34,184 nucleotides of DNA, from positions 1 through 34,184 of the IMG/VR virus record IMGVR_UViG_3300048912_000151; one strand, written 5' to 3'. The notes beneath the pieces were generated by a model, which was not told the origin of the DNA, did no database searches, and saw only the letters and a list, made by a program, of their open reading frames with translations. The DNA is from a virus. This document shows positions 15,915-23,495 of the stretch, piece by piece (positions within the stretch are counted from its first letter, which is position 1; every line of letters starts with the position of its first letter). The translations under genes and the position numbers were made by a program.

Positions 15915-17971
15915 TGGCGATCGTTTACCGCACCGACGGCGCCTGGGGCACCGGCAAGGGAAGCAACCTGGCGCCGGCCGAGGTTGACGGCAATTTTTAC
16001 GACCTCGATGGGCGCATAACGAATTTCGAAGACAACCCGCCCTTACCGATCGAGCCGATCAGCATAACCATTACTGGTTATGATTTTTCGATGGGGCTGA
16101 GCAACGGCGAGACGCTCGGCCCGGTGACGATGACCATGCCCGTTCCGCAGTGGCGCGGCGTGTGGACCCCCAACACGCTCTACAACGACCTGGACTTTAT
16201 CACTGCGCCCCCACCGCCCGACGGCGACGGCGGGTTTGGTGCGGTCATGATGACCCACACTAGCGGCTCGACGTTCTCCTGGGCGGCGACCGGCGCCTCT
16301 GATCTGCCGCTCTATCGCGAGATCGTCGGCGGCACCGGCATGACGGTCGGCATGGCCGACCTGACCGATGTGTCGCTGACCGGCACCGCGACCGGGCACA
16401 TGCTGGTCTACAACGCCGGCAGCGGATATTGGGTCAATCAGACACCCGCCCAAGTGGCGGCGAACTTCGCAAATTTCACCGGCGATACCGGCAGCGGTGG
16501 CACGCGCGGGATGGTGCCGGCTCCAGCAGCGGGCGATGCGGCAGCGAACAAGGTGCTGGGCGCGGGCGGCGGCTGGGTTACGGTCACGAGCACGGGCGGG
16601 GGTAGCAGCTCGCTGGCCGCGTTGACCGACGTTAACGTCGTCTCGCCCGCCAACAACGAATTGCTGCAATTCAAAAGCAGTGACGGCAAATGGCACAATG
16701 CACCGATCACCGCGATCGGCGGCACGGTGCAAACGGTCAATAGCGGCACCGGATTGGCCGGCGGCCCGATTACTGTAAGCGGCACATTGTCGCTCGCCGC
16801 GGTCAGCCCGAACCAATTACTCGCCAACGTGTCGGGCACGACAGCGGCCCCGACACCGCAGACGTTGAGCGCCGTACTGGATGCGATGGCCGGCTCGACG
16901 CGCGGCAATGTCTTGCACCGCACTGCGACCGGGTGGACGGTGCTTGCGCCGGGCACAGCGGGGGAGTTCCTGCGAAGCGGCGGCAGCGGCAATGATGTGT
17001 CGTGGGGCAGCCCCTCGGGCAACGGCACGGTCACGAGCGTTGCGGCTGGGGCGGGACTTGCCGCCAGCCCATCGCCGATCACCGGCGCGGGCACGTTGTC
17101 GTTGGCAGCAATCGGCGATCAGCAGGTACTCGCTAACATTTCCGGCGGCAGCGCGCCGGCTTCGGGGCACAGCCTGTCCACGATCCTGGATGACATCTTC
17201 GGTGCTCTGCGCGGCAATGTCTTGTTCCGCGGCGCAACAGGCTGGCAGGCGCTGGCCGCCGGCACGAGCGGGCAGGTCTTGACGACATATGGCAGCGGTG
17301 CTGACCCGGCATGGTCAACCGCAGCCGGCGGCGGCGCAAAAGTTACTATTAGTGATTCACCGCCGACCGTGCCGACGCCCTTGGCTGGCGACCTATGGTG
17401 GGCCAGCGATACCGGGCAGTTATTTGTTTACTACAACGACGGCACCAGCTCGCAGTTTGTTCAAGCTAACAGTCTGGTTGCCGGTGCGCCCGGCGGCGAT
17501 GTCAGCGGGCCGGCGGTAGCTGTTAGCGGCAACCTCGCTTCTTATAGTGGTACAACCGGCAAGGTGATCGCCGATAGCGGGCTGGCCGTCAGCAATATCG
17601 CCACGATCGACCAAGCGAAAACCGAGTTCTTTAGCTTTGCCGTGTCAGACGAGACAACCAATTTAACGACCGGGACCGCAAAGCTCACCTTTCGCATGCC
17701 CTTTGCCTTCACGCTCAGCGCGGTGCGCGCTAGTCTTTCAACCGCGAGTAGCTCCGGTCTCGTGACCATCGACATCAACGAAAACGGCATCAGTGTTTTT
17801 TCAACCGGACTGACTATCGATGCAACTGAGAAAACCAGCACAACGGCCGCAGTGGCCGCTGTCATCAGCGATAGCTCCTTAGCCGATGACGCGGAGATGA
17901 CAATCGATATTGACGCGGCCGGCACGGGAGCCAGAGGTCTGAAGGTCACGCTGATCGGCGTGCGCGCGTGA
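15914..17971 (+). CDS. Tail fibre-like protein with tandem repeats
   Basis: A 685-residue probable fibre. The N terminus (TDGAWGTGKGSNLAPAEVDG, residues 7-26) is a common phage fibre attachment motif. Residues about 270-369 and 370-473 are two tandem repeats of roughly 100 residues, sharing SGTLSLAA / GAGTLSLAA, QLLANVSG / QVLANISG and RGNVL-ATGW segments. The C-terminal 115 residues (FSFAVSDETTNLTTGTAKLT, VTIDINENG) are a jelly-roll-like domain frequent at phage fibre tips. It would bind the host surface. Its neighbours are also fibre-like, and the stop overlaps the next gene by GTGA. Confidence 0.75.
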   Translation: MAIVYRTDGAWGTGKGSNLAPAEVDGNFYDLDGRITNFEDNPPLPIEPISITITGYDFSMGLSNGETLGPVTMTMPVPQWRGVWTPNTLYNDLDFITAPPPPDGDGGFGAVMMTHTSGSTFSWAATGASDLPLYREIVGGTGMTVGMADLTDVSLTGTATGHMLVYNAGSGYWVNQTPAQVAANFANFTGDTGSGGTRGMVPAPAAGDAAANKVLGAGGGWVTVTSTGGGSSSLAALTDVNVVSPANNELLQFKSSDGKWHNAPITAIGGTVQTVNSGTGLAGGPITVSGTLSLAAVSPNQLLANVSGTTAAPTPQTLSAVLDAMAGSTRGNVLHRTATGWTVLAPGTAGEFLRSGGSGNDVSWGSPSGNGTVTSVAAGAGLAASPSPITGAGTLSLAAIGDQQVLANISGGSAPASGHSLSTILDDIFGALRGNVLFRGATGWQALAAGTSGQVLTTYGSGADPAWSTAAGGGAKVTISDSPPTVPTPLAGDLWWASDTGQLFVYYNDGTSSQFVQANSLVAGAPGGDVSGPAVAVSGNLASYSGTTGKVIADSGLAVSNIATIDQAKTEFFSFAVSDETTNLTTGTAKLTFRMPFAFTLSAVRASLSTASSSGLVTIDINENGISVFSTGLTIDATEKTSTTAAVAAVISDSSLADDAEMTIDIDAAGTGARGLKVTLIGVRA

Positions 17972-18681
17972 GCGTCCTCGTCAATCCGTACATTTACGGC
18001 TCTGCTGTAGCATCCGATCCGTTCTGGGCCAACGTTGTTTTGTTGTGCCATTTTGACGGAACCAACGGCCAGTCGAACTCCGTGGATAGTTCCACTGCGG
18101 GGCATGTCCTCAGTCACGCGACGTGTCCCTTAACAACGGCGCAGGCCAAGTTCGGCCCCAGCTCCATTGACATGGTGAGCAACGGCGCGGCGACGACACC
18201 CGATAGCGCCGATTGGGACTTCGGCGCGGGGCAGTTCACACTAGACCTTTGGGCGCGACCCTCAACGAACGTAACGACGCGGCGTGCCCTGCTGGCGCAA
18301 TGGCAAAACGGCGCGAGTACAAATCTCTCGTGGGTCTTTTGGTTTAATTCCAGCCAACTGCAATTCTTATACAGCACAAACGGCACGTCTACCGCTGCGA
18401 CAGTGGGTGGTGCCTCTGCGCCGACCGCAGGCGCCTGGTATCACATCGCTGCCGACCGGGATGCCAGCAACGTTTTACGTCTTTATGTTAACGGCGCTGT
18501 CGTTGCTTCGGCGACGGTTGCCGCAACGTTTTTCAACAGCACCCGCGTTTTGTATATCGGCAATGAGGGCGGAACATTGAGCTTGTGGCAGGGACAAATA
18601 GACGAGGTGCGGATCACAAAGGGCGTTGCGCGGTACGGGGGTGCCTTTACGCCGCCAATCGCGGCATTTCCTAACGGATAG
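17968..18681 (+). CDS. LamG/concanavalin A-like virion protein
   Basis: A 237-residue protein starting at GTG in a GTGA overlap with the fibre. Residues about 22-237 match the LamG-like jelly roll: VVLLCHFDGTNG at the start, then FTLDLWARP, WYHIAADRD, LRLYVNGAVV and the closing GQIDEVRITKGVARY. The family binds glycans. In phages it occurs on fibres or as receptor-binding accessory proteins. There is no signal peptide, as expected for a virion protein. Confidence 0.8.
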   Translation: MSVLVNPYIYGSAVASDPFWANVVLLCHFDGTNGQSNSVDSSTAGHVLSHATCPLTTAQAKFGPSSIDMVSNGAATTPDSADWDFGAGQFTLDLWARPSTNVTTRRALLAQWQNGASTNLSWVFWFNSSQLQFLYSTNGTSTAATVGGASAPTAGAWYHIAADRDASNVLRLYVNGAVVASATVAATFFNSTRVLYIGNEGGTLSLWQGQIDEVRITKGVARYGGAFTPPIAAFPNG

Positions 18682-18687
18682 GCTAGC

Positions 18688-20550
18688 ATGGCTCTGAATT
18701 TCCCGAATACACCCACCGTGGGCCAGACGTACTCGCAGTACCAGTGGGACGGAGAAGCCTGGGTCGGCGATCCGACGACCGGCGGCGGCGCCGTGACATT
18801 GAGCGGGGATGTTACCGGCACCGGCACTGGCACCGTGCCGAGCACCGTCACCGGGTTGCAAACGCGCCCGGTGGCGAGCACAGCACCGACGCCCAATCAA
18901 GTCCTGACGTGGGGCGGAACAAGCTGGGCGCCGGGCTCGCTTGCGGTGGGCGATATTACCGGCGTCACCGCCGGCACCGGGCTGAGCGGCGGCGGGACGA
19001 GCGGCGACGTGACGCTCTCGCTCGCTAACACCGCTGTTACGGCGGGCACCTATCAGGGGCTGACGGTCGATGCGCAGGGCCGCATTACGGGCGCGACGAA
19101 CCAAGGCTATTTGACCGGCAACCAGGCGATAACCTTGTCCGGCGCAGTTACCGGCAGCGGCACGACAGCGATTACAACGACACTCGCGACCGTGCCAGTG
19201 GCATCGGGCGGAACAAACATCACCACCTACGCGCAGGGTGATTTGTTGTATGCGAGCGCCGCCACGACACTCGCGCGGCTTGCTAAGGACGCAACGGCGA
19301 CGCGGTATCTCTCGAACACCGGCGCGACCAACAACCCGGCTTGGGCGCAGATAAATCTGGCCAACGGCGTGACCGGCGCTCTGCCGATCGGCAATGGCGG
19401 CACCGGCAATACCAGCCTGCCGCTTTTCAATGCGGTCCCCGCCGGATGGTTCACCGGAACGGTGCTACAGACCAAAGGCACACAAGTCTCGTCGGTCAGC
19501 GACACTATCGGCGCGGTCGGGACGTTTGGCGCCGGTTCGTTGGGTTGTTTTTCCTATGGCGTCGGCAACAAAGCGATTCTCAAACTCAGCTTTGCGCGCG
19601 GCACGCCAGCGGCACCGAGTGCTGTACAAGTCAACGACGTAATGGGCGGGATTTATTTCGACGGGTACGGAGCGTCATCCACCAATAGTGTCTCGCGGGG
19701 TTCCATCGAAGTTAAAGCGGCCGAAAACTGGAGCAACACGGCCCAGGCAACAAAGTTCATCGTTTCTACAACATTCGCCAACTCCACCAACACCTACACC
19801 GGTTTCATGGTTGATTATGGCGGCGGTGCAGTGGTGGCAGCACCAAGCACGATCGGGTATGGGCCGTATATTATTGCGGGTGCGCTCTATGCGAGTGGTG
19901 CTCCGACGCTCAATAGTGACCTCGGCGGTCTGTGGGTGCAACCGATACAAGGCGCGACCGCCGACAGCACATCGTTCCCAGGCGGCATAGAGATCCAAGG
20001 GGTAGCTACCGAAAACTGGAGCGGCACGACCGCGAACGGCGCCAAGATGGTTTTTCAGACGACGACCAATGGTACAGGCACCCTATCTATCGCCGGGCAA
20101 TTCGACCACAACCACGATTTCTATATCAACGGTAACACTGCCTACAAGCCCGGCGGCGGGTCGTGGACCGCACCCAGCGATCGCGAGCTGAAAGAGGCCG
20201 ATCGCCGCTTTTATGCGGCCGGGCTCGAACAGGTACTGGCCTTAACGCCGGTGGTCTACCGCTACAATGGGCGGATGGGGCTGCCAACCGACCGCGAGTA
20301 TATCGGCCTCGATGCCCAGGACGTGCAACAGGTGATGCCCGAGCTGGTCGAGCGGGTTGCGATGCACCGCGCCGGCAACGCCGCGCAGGTGGCGCGCGCC
20401 ACGGCGCTTGGGCAGGAGAGCATCCCAGAGTTGATCGAGGACGAGCACGGCGACTATCTCGTCGTCGATCCGAGCGCACTTGTGTATGCGCTGGTCAACA
20501 GCGTCCGCGAACTCAATGAGCGCATTGCCCAACTGGAGGCGGCGAAATAA
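18688..20550 (+). CDS. Tail fibre with C-terminal S74 intramolecular chaperone
   Basis: A 620-residue receptor-binding fibre. The N-terminal FPNTPTVGQTYSQYQWDG motif is typical of alphaproteobacterial phage fibres. The middle is Thr/Gly-rich with triple-beta-helix repeats (VASGGTNITTYAQGDLLYAS, PIGNGGTGNTS). Residues about 500-620 are a Peptidase_S74 endosialidase-type chaperone: PSDRELKE holds the Ser and Lys of the self-cleavage dyad, then IGLDAQDVQQVMPELV, and a final coiled coil (NSVRELNERIAQLEAAK). The chaperone assists trimer folding and is then cut off. It follows the LamG gene by six bases. Confidence 0.88.
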   Translation: MALNFPNTPTVGQTYSQYQWDGEAWVGDPTTGGGAVTLSGDVTGTGTGTVPSTVTGLQTRPVASTAPTPNQVLTWGGTSWAPGSLAVGDITGVTAGTGLSGGGTSGDVTLSLANTAVTAGTYQGLTVDAQGRITGATNQGYLTGNQAITLSGAVTGSGTTAITTTLATVPVASGGTNITTYAQGDLLYASAATTLARLAKDATATRYLSNTGATNNPAWAQINLANGVTGALPIGNGGTGNTSLPLFNAVPAGWFTGTVLQTKGTQVSSVSDTIGAVGTFGAGSLGCFSYGVGNKAILKLSFARGTPAAPSAVQVNDVMGGIYFDGYGASSTNSVSRGSIEVKAAENWSNTAQATKFIVSTTFANSTNTYTGFMVDYGGGAVVAAPSTIGYGPYIIAGALYASGAPTLNSDLGGLWVQPIQGATADSTSFPGGIEIQGVATENWSGTTANGAKMVFQTTTNGTGTLSIAGQFDHNHDFYINGNTAYKPGGGSWTAPSDRELKEADRRFYAAGLEQVLALTPVVYRYNGRMGLPTDREYIGLDAQDVQQVMPELVERVAMHRAGNAAQVARATALGQESIPELIEDEHGDYLVVDPSALVYALVNSVRELNERIAQLEAAK

Positions 20551-20562
20551 CTTGGCGGTAAT

Positions 20563-20790
20563 GTGCTCTTCGCCTTGCTTGTCGTATCGCTAGTCGAAGT
20601 GATCGCGCCGAGCGGGCAGTCCATTTGGATCGCGCCGGGTGCCGTGACCAGCGTGCGCGCGCCGCGCGGCGTCGAACAGGGACATTGGCCGCCGAATACG
20701 CGCTGTTTGCTGATGATGCTTGATGGGAAATTCGTGGTCTCAAGCGAGAGCTGTGATCGCGTGCGCCATAAGCTCGGGGCGCCGCCGTAG
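20563..20790 (+). CDS. Small phage protein of unknown function
   Basis: A 75-residue protein starting at GTG, 12 bases after the fibre stop and in the same frame, with GGCGG before it. It has a short hydrophobic N terminus (LFALLVVSLVEVI), then a soluble region with two Cys (NTRCLLMML, SSESCDRV). The pattern GQSIWIAPGAVTSVR followed by DGKFVVSSESC resembles a small phage protein seen beside tail genes; function unknown. The hydrophobic start may be a core beta strand rather than a signal peptide. Confidence 0.55.
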   Translation: MLFALLVVSLVEVIAPSGQSIWIAPGAVTSVRAPRGVEQGHWPPNTRCLLMMLDGKFVVSSESCDRVRHKLGAPP

Positions 20791-20805
20791 TAGCGCGAGG
20801 TGAAT

Positions 20806-20976
20806 ATGATCGTCCAGCTCGATATTACAAATAACCTGCCGGTCACGATAATCGTCAATAGCGCCAGCGCGACGGGACAACCGGTCGTGCCGGGCCAGGT
20901 GCTACAGGCGACGTTCTCGCTTGTCCCGGACAGCGACGGCGTCGCGCATATCCATCTGTTTATCGACCGCGAATAA
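20806..20976 (+). CDS. Small beta-rich hypothetical protein
   Basis: A 56-residue ORF with GAGG seven bases before its ATG and good third-position bias. It begins MIVQLDITNNLPVTIIVNSA and ends HIHLFIDRE. Alternating hydrophobic residues suggest a small beta-sandwich. It is too short for confident family assignment and its function is unknown. It follows the previous small gene by 15 bases, in the same orientation. Confidence 0.5.
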   Translation: MIVQLDITNNLPVTIIVNSASATGQPVVPGQVLQATFSLVPDSDGVAHIHLFIDRE

Positions 20977-20985
20977 CAGCGAGTA

Positions 20986-21076
20986 TGCGGCTCCCCGTCG
21001 GCCGCAGAGGGTGGGCTGCGCTCAGGCCGCTGAGCGCAGGGGATGGGGTTGTACATTGTAGCGCCGCGGCCGGCGC
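20986..21076 (+). promoter_or_regulatory. Three-hairpin leader before the Gly/Pro-rich gene
   Basis: Three perfect inverted repeats lie in a row in this 120-base gap: TGCGGC / GCCGCA (20986-21006), CTGCGCTCA-ggccgc-TGAGCGCAG (21016-21039) and GCGCCG-cggc-CGGCGC (21061-21076). None has a T tract, so simple termination is unlikely. They may stabilise mRNA, control processing or be a Rho-independent pause. Confidence 0.4.
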
Positions 21077-21095
21077 TTCTCAGAAAGGTAATATA

Positions 21096-21569
21096 ATGGC
21101 ATCCATACCTGCAACGTTCGTCGGACAGGCTTACCTGTCCGGTGTTGGAGTCAATCCGCAAGCAGCAGTCAATATCACGCTTGTCGGCGAGTTGTTTTAT
21201 TCCGGCGTTGGCGTCGGCGGCGGACCTATGCCGGGCGGGCCTGGACTTGGCTTCTGGGGCGGCGTCTCGCCACCGATGCCCGGTCATGACCTCCCGCCGG
21301 CAGGCGTCGGGATATGGCCCTCGCCGGGCCGGCCGGATCAGGGATTACCGCCAAGCGGGGTCGGCGTGTGGCCGAGTCCAGGGCATCCAGATAACACGCT
21401 CCCTGTGCCGCAGCCGCCGACAGAACCGCCGATCGATCCTGAAGAGCCGCCGGGCGATTTGGTCGTGAAAGCTCCACCGCAGGGGCAACCGGGCTGGGGC
21501 TATGTCTCAACCTGGGGCTGGGGTTATTTTCCCGGCACGACAGGAGCCGGACCCAAAGCAAACCCTTAG
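21096..21569 (+). CDS. Gly/Pro-rich hypothetical protein
   Basis: A 157-residue protein with AAAGGT before the ATG. The N-terminal 60 residues are beta-prone (FVGQAYLSGVGV, LVGELFYSGVGV: an internal near-repeat). The centre carries a tandem repeat of LPPAGVGIWPSPGRPDQG then LPPSGVGVWPSPGHPDNT, and the C terminus is Pro-rich, then Trp/Gly-rich. It is probably a virion-associated or disordered accessory protein; function is not recognised. Upstream translation to 20985 would run through the hairpin leader and is rejected. Confidence 0.55.
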   Translation: MASIPATFVGQAYLSGVGVNPQAAVNITLVGELFYSGVGVGGGPMPGGPGLGFWGGVSPPMPGHDLPPAGVGIWPSPGRPDQGLPPSGVGVWPSPGHPDNTLPVPQPPTEPPIDPEEPPGDLVVKAPPQGQPGWGYVSTWGWGYFPGTTGAGPKANP

Positions 21570-21636
21570 CAGCGCCGCCGCAGGCGCCGGAATCGCGGCG
21601 CTCCTCGCGGCGGCGTTTGCTCGATTTGGGGCGTAG
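21502..21636 (+). CDS. Small single-pass membrane protein, overlapping gene
   Basis: A 44-residue ORF that overlaps the end of the Gly/Pro-rich gene in another frame. The N terminus is polar (SQPGAGVIFPARQEPDPKQT), then a single hydrophobic helix (AAAGAGIAALLAAAFARFGA). The helix continues past the stop of the overlapping gene with Ala/Leu codons, which argues for real coding. It could be a holin-like or membrane accessory peptide, because no other lysis gene is visible, but that is speculation. Confidence 0.4.
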   Translation: MSQPGAGVIFPARQEPDPKQTLSSAAAGAGIAALLAAAFARFGA

Positions 21637-21649
21637 AAGGTAACGACAG

Positions 21650-21677
21650 CCCGGCGCTTGACGGCGCCGGGTTTTCT
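21650..21677 (+). terminator. Probable intrinsic terminator in late region
   Basis: An 8-bp perfect stem CCCGGCGC / GCGCCGGG with a TTGACG loop is followed by TTTTCT. The T tract is short, so it may terminate only partly. It lies after the small membrane peptide gene and just before the next small gene at 21690. Confidence 0.55.
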
Positions 21678-21689
21678 GTGAGGTGCGGC

Positions 21690-21872
21690 ATGGATACGCT
21701 CGACGCTCGCCACGCGGCCGTGGATCTGAGCACGTACCAAGAAATCGCGGGCGCACTTGGCGTAGACCTCGACGCGCGATTAGTGCTTATCAGACGCAAG
21801 CGATCCGGCGGGGGCGACGAAGAAATCGTCCTCCACTATCCGAGTGGCGTGCGGATCGTGAGGCGGCGATGA
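21690..21872 (+). CDS. Small hypothetical protein
   Basis: A 60-residue protein beginning at ATG with AGGT upstream; a GTG at 21678 would add four residues but lies against the terminator. Residues about 10-30 look helical (VDLSTYQEIAGALGVDLDAR), followed by two basic beta strands (LVLIRRKRSGG, EEIVLHYPSGVRIVRRR). Function unknown. It overlaps the next gene by ATGA. Confidence 0.5.
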   Translation: MDTLDARHAAVDLSTYQEIAGALGVDLDARLVLIRRKRSGGGDEEIVLHYPSGVRIVRRR

Positions 21873-22018
21873 GCTTGATACTTGTTCTACTTATTGTTTT
21901 GCTTGTTATTTCGCTCGCCGGCGGCTGGTATGTCGGGCCTCCTTATCATTGGCCCGGCGGCGCTATTGCATTGGTGTTATTGGTTATCATTGTCCTGCTT
22001 CTGACCGGGTATCTCTGA
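21869..22018 (+). CDS. DUF3309-like small membrane protein
   Basis: A 49-residue protein with two hydrophobic helices (LILVLLIVLLVISLAGGWYV and GGAIALVLLVIIVLLLTGYL) separated by a short PPYHWPGG turn. This is the typical layout of DUF3309, small two-helix membrane proteins common in proteobacteria and their phages. It starts in an ATGA overlap. No experimental role is known to me. In this phage without a recognised holin, the small membrane peptides here and at 21502 are the only membrane candidates near the late genes. Confidence 0.65.
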   Translation: MSLILVLLIVLLVISLAGGWYVGPPYHWPGGAIALVLLVIIVLLLTGYL

Positions 22019-22186
22019 TACGCGCCTGCGGAAAACACGCCGCCGATACGAGCGGATCGGCTCGCCGCCCCGTTTCGAATACAACATGACCTTGAAACGC
22101 AGCCGGCACAGCTCGCACGGGCAAAAGACGCGCTGTTCCAGCTTGTTAAACGCCCGTCGGCGAATCAGCCTATTGCGCATAGGCAT
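21977..22186 (-). CDS. Possible small basic Cys-containing protein
   Basis: A 69-residue antisense ORF, Arg-rich with three close cysteines (FCPCELCRLRF). Third positions are GC-biased and no other clear gene covers most of the interval, but its start has no Shine-Dalgarno sequence and its 3' end overlaps the DUF3309 gene. It may be a zinc-ribbon-like peptide or a chance ORF. Confidence 0.25.
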   Translation of the reverse strand: MPMRNRLIRRRAFNKLEQRVFCPCELCRLRFKVMLYSKRGGEPIRSYRRRVFRRRVSEIPGQKQDNDNQ

Positions 22187-22212
22187 CGTATATAAGATTG
22201 GAGGTCAAAGGT

Positions 22213-22353
22213 ATGCCAAGCGTCAGCAAGAAGCAGGCGCGCATGATGCGCGGTGCCGCGCATAGCCGCAGTTTCGCCAAGAAAGTGGGTGTGCCGCAGC
22301 GCGTCGCTCGGGAGTTCGTGCGCGCCGATAAGCGCAAGGCCCGGCGGCGGTAG
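22213..22353 (+). CDS. Small basic phage protein
   Basis: A 46-residue protein with a strong Shine-Dalgarno GGAGG eight bases before ATG. Its sequence MPSVSKKQARMMRGAAHS, then FAKKVGVPQRVAREFVRADK, matches a short protein widely seen in phage genomes (general form Ser-Lys-Gln-Ala-Arg, Ala-Ala-His, Phe-Ala-Lys-Lys, Val-Pro). Its function is not established; the charge suggests nucleic acid or protein contact. It is the last gene of the rightward late region, facing the leftward recombination genes. Confidence 0.65.
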   Translation: MPSVSKKQARMMRGAAHSRSFAKKVGVPQRVAREFVRADKRKARRR

Positions 22354-22377
22354 CGTTAGAGTTGCTGGCGGCTGACA

Positions 22378-22407
22378 CACGTGAAACTTTCGCGTTCTGT
22401 TCACGTG
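22378..22407. other. Inverted repeat between convergent operons
   Basis: CACGTGAA (22378-22385) and TTCACGTG (22400-22407) form an 8-bp inverted repeat with a 14-base gap in the short space between the last late gene and the end of the leftward recombination operon. There is no T tract in either direction. It might be a weak bidirectional terminator or a protein-binding palindrome. Confidence 0.35.
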
Positions 22408-22430
22408 GTCGTATCAATCAACCCAAAGGC

Positions 22431-23495
22431 TTAACCGTCGTCGCCTGGCTCGCGCTGCCGCAGTTCGCGCTCGCGGTCGGCCAACTCGCCCAGCACCGCC
22501 TCCCGCGTCGGCTTGTCGAGCGTGTCGATCGCCGGGTTATCGGATCGCAGCCGCTCGATCTCTGCGGCCGTGCGTGCCTCTCTCGTCCGGGCGTAAATCG
22601 CGGCGTGAAACTCCCGCGGGTTTTTGCCCTCGATGATAAGCTGCGGAGCGCTCCACCAAGTCTCATCTCGCGCGCGTTCGGCCGGCAACCCAAACGCATC
22701 GGTGGGTCCGTCGTCCGGCTGGGCGGCCTGGAACGCGGCGTCGCTAGCCTGCGCTAGCCGCAGCAGCTCGCCGGGTTTGTCTCGCGTGCCGGCTAACTCA
22801 CGCAGCGTTTCGCGATCCGCCGACGACAGGCCGCGCATGTGCTTGCGCAATGCCTCGGTGCCCCGGCTTGCCGCCGCGCGGGCGTCGCGCTCTAAGAGGC
22901 GCTCGTCCGGCGCCTCCTGCGGCTCCTCCTCGCGCACGGAGTCGTGCGACAGGCTGTGCTGCGGCGGCACGCCCGCGAATCTGTCGAGGTCGGCGCGCGT
23001 GTCCTGCGGCGCCGCCGGCTGGCGCGGGATGTCCTCGACCTCGGACTCGTCAAGAAAACCCAAACCGGACACCGACAGCGTTACCCGGCGCTTTGCCTTA
23101 GTAACCGCCTTCATTTCGGCATTTGCCCGCGCCTCGCCTTTGAGGCCGGCAATATTGACCGCGCCGAAATCCTCATCGGTGCGGCCGGCCTTGTCCTTGG
23201 CCCGGACATGGACGGTAAGAATCTCGCCGTCGATCTTGCGCGAGATGACTTCGAGGCTGATGCCGTTTAGCCGGCGTAGCTGGTCGGTTGCTTCCCGGCG
23301 CGCATAAAGCTGTAACCTGCCGTTCAGCATTATGTACTCAAACGGCCGCGTATATGGGTTTAGGCCGACGCTGCGGCAGACCTCGGCGTAATACTGCGTC
23401 TTTTCGACCGGCGACAGTTTTGTCAGATCACCTTTTGTAATAACGGCTTCGATGACATCGGCGCCGCTCGGGCGGGCAACAGCAAAATCACTCAA
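22431..23495 (-). CDS. RecT/Redbeta-like single-strand annealing protein
   Basis: A 354-residue recombination protein. Residues about 20-155 carry the conserved core: YYAEVCRSVGLNPYTRPFEY (35-54), RLQLYARREATDQLRRL (60-76) and the basic TKAKRRVTLSVSGLGFLDE (132-150). The C-terminal half is acidic, Ala/Arg/Glu-rich and poorly conserved-looking. It would pair ssDNA ends produced by the adjacent exonuclease. The start is TTG at 23493-23495, chosen because AAGGAG lies eight bases upstream, inside the exonuclease gene's end, and the frame is coupled to its stop. The exact SSAP subfamily is uncertain. Confidence 0.75.
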   Translation of the reverse strand: MSDFAVARPSGADVIEAVITKGDLTKLSPVEKTQYYAEVCRSVGLNPYTRPFEYIMLNGRLQLYARREATDQLRRLNGISLEVISRKIDGEILTVHVRAKDKAGRTDEDFGAVNIAGLKGEARANAEMKAVTKAKRRVTLSVSGLGFLDESEVEDIPRQPAAPQDTRADLDRFAGVPPQHSLSHDSVREEEPQEAPDERLLERDARAAASRGTEALRKHMRGLSSADRETLRELAGTRDKPGELLRLAQASDAAFQAAQPDDGPTDAFGLPAERARDETWWSAPQLIIEGKNPREFHAAIYARTREARTAAEIERLRSDNPAIDTLDKPTREAVLGELADRERELRQREPGDDG

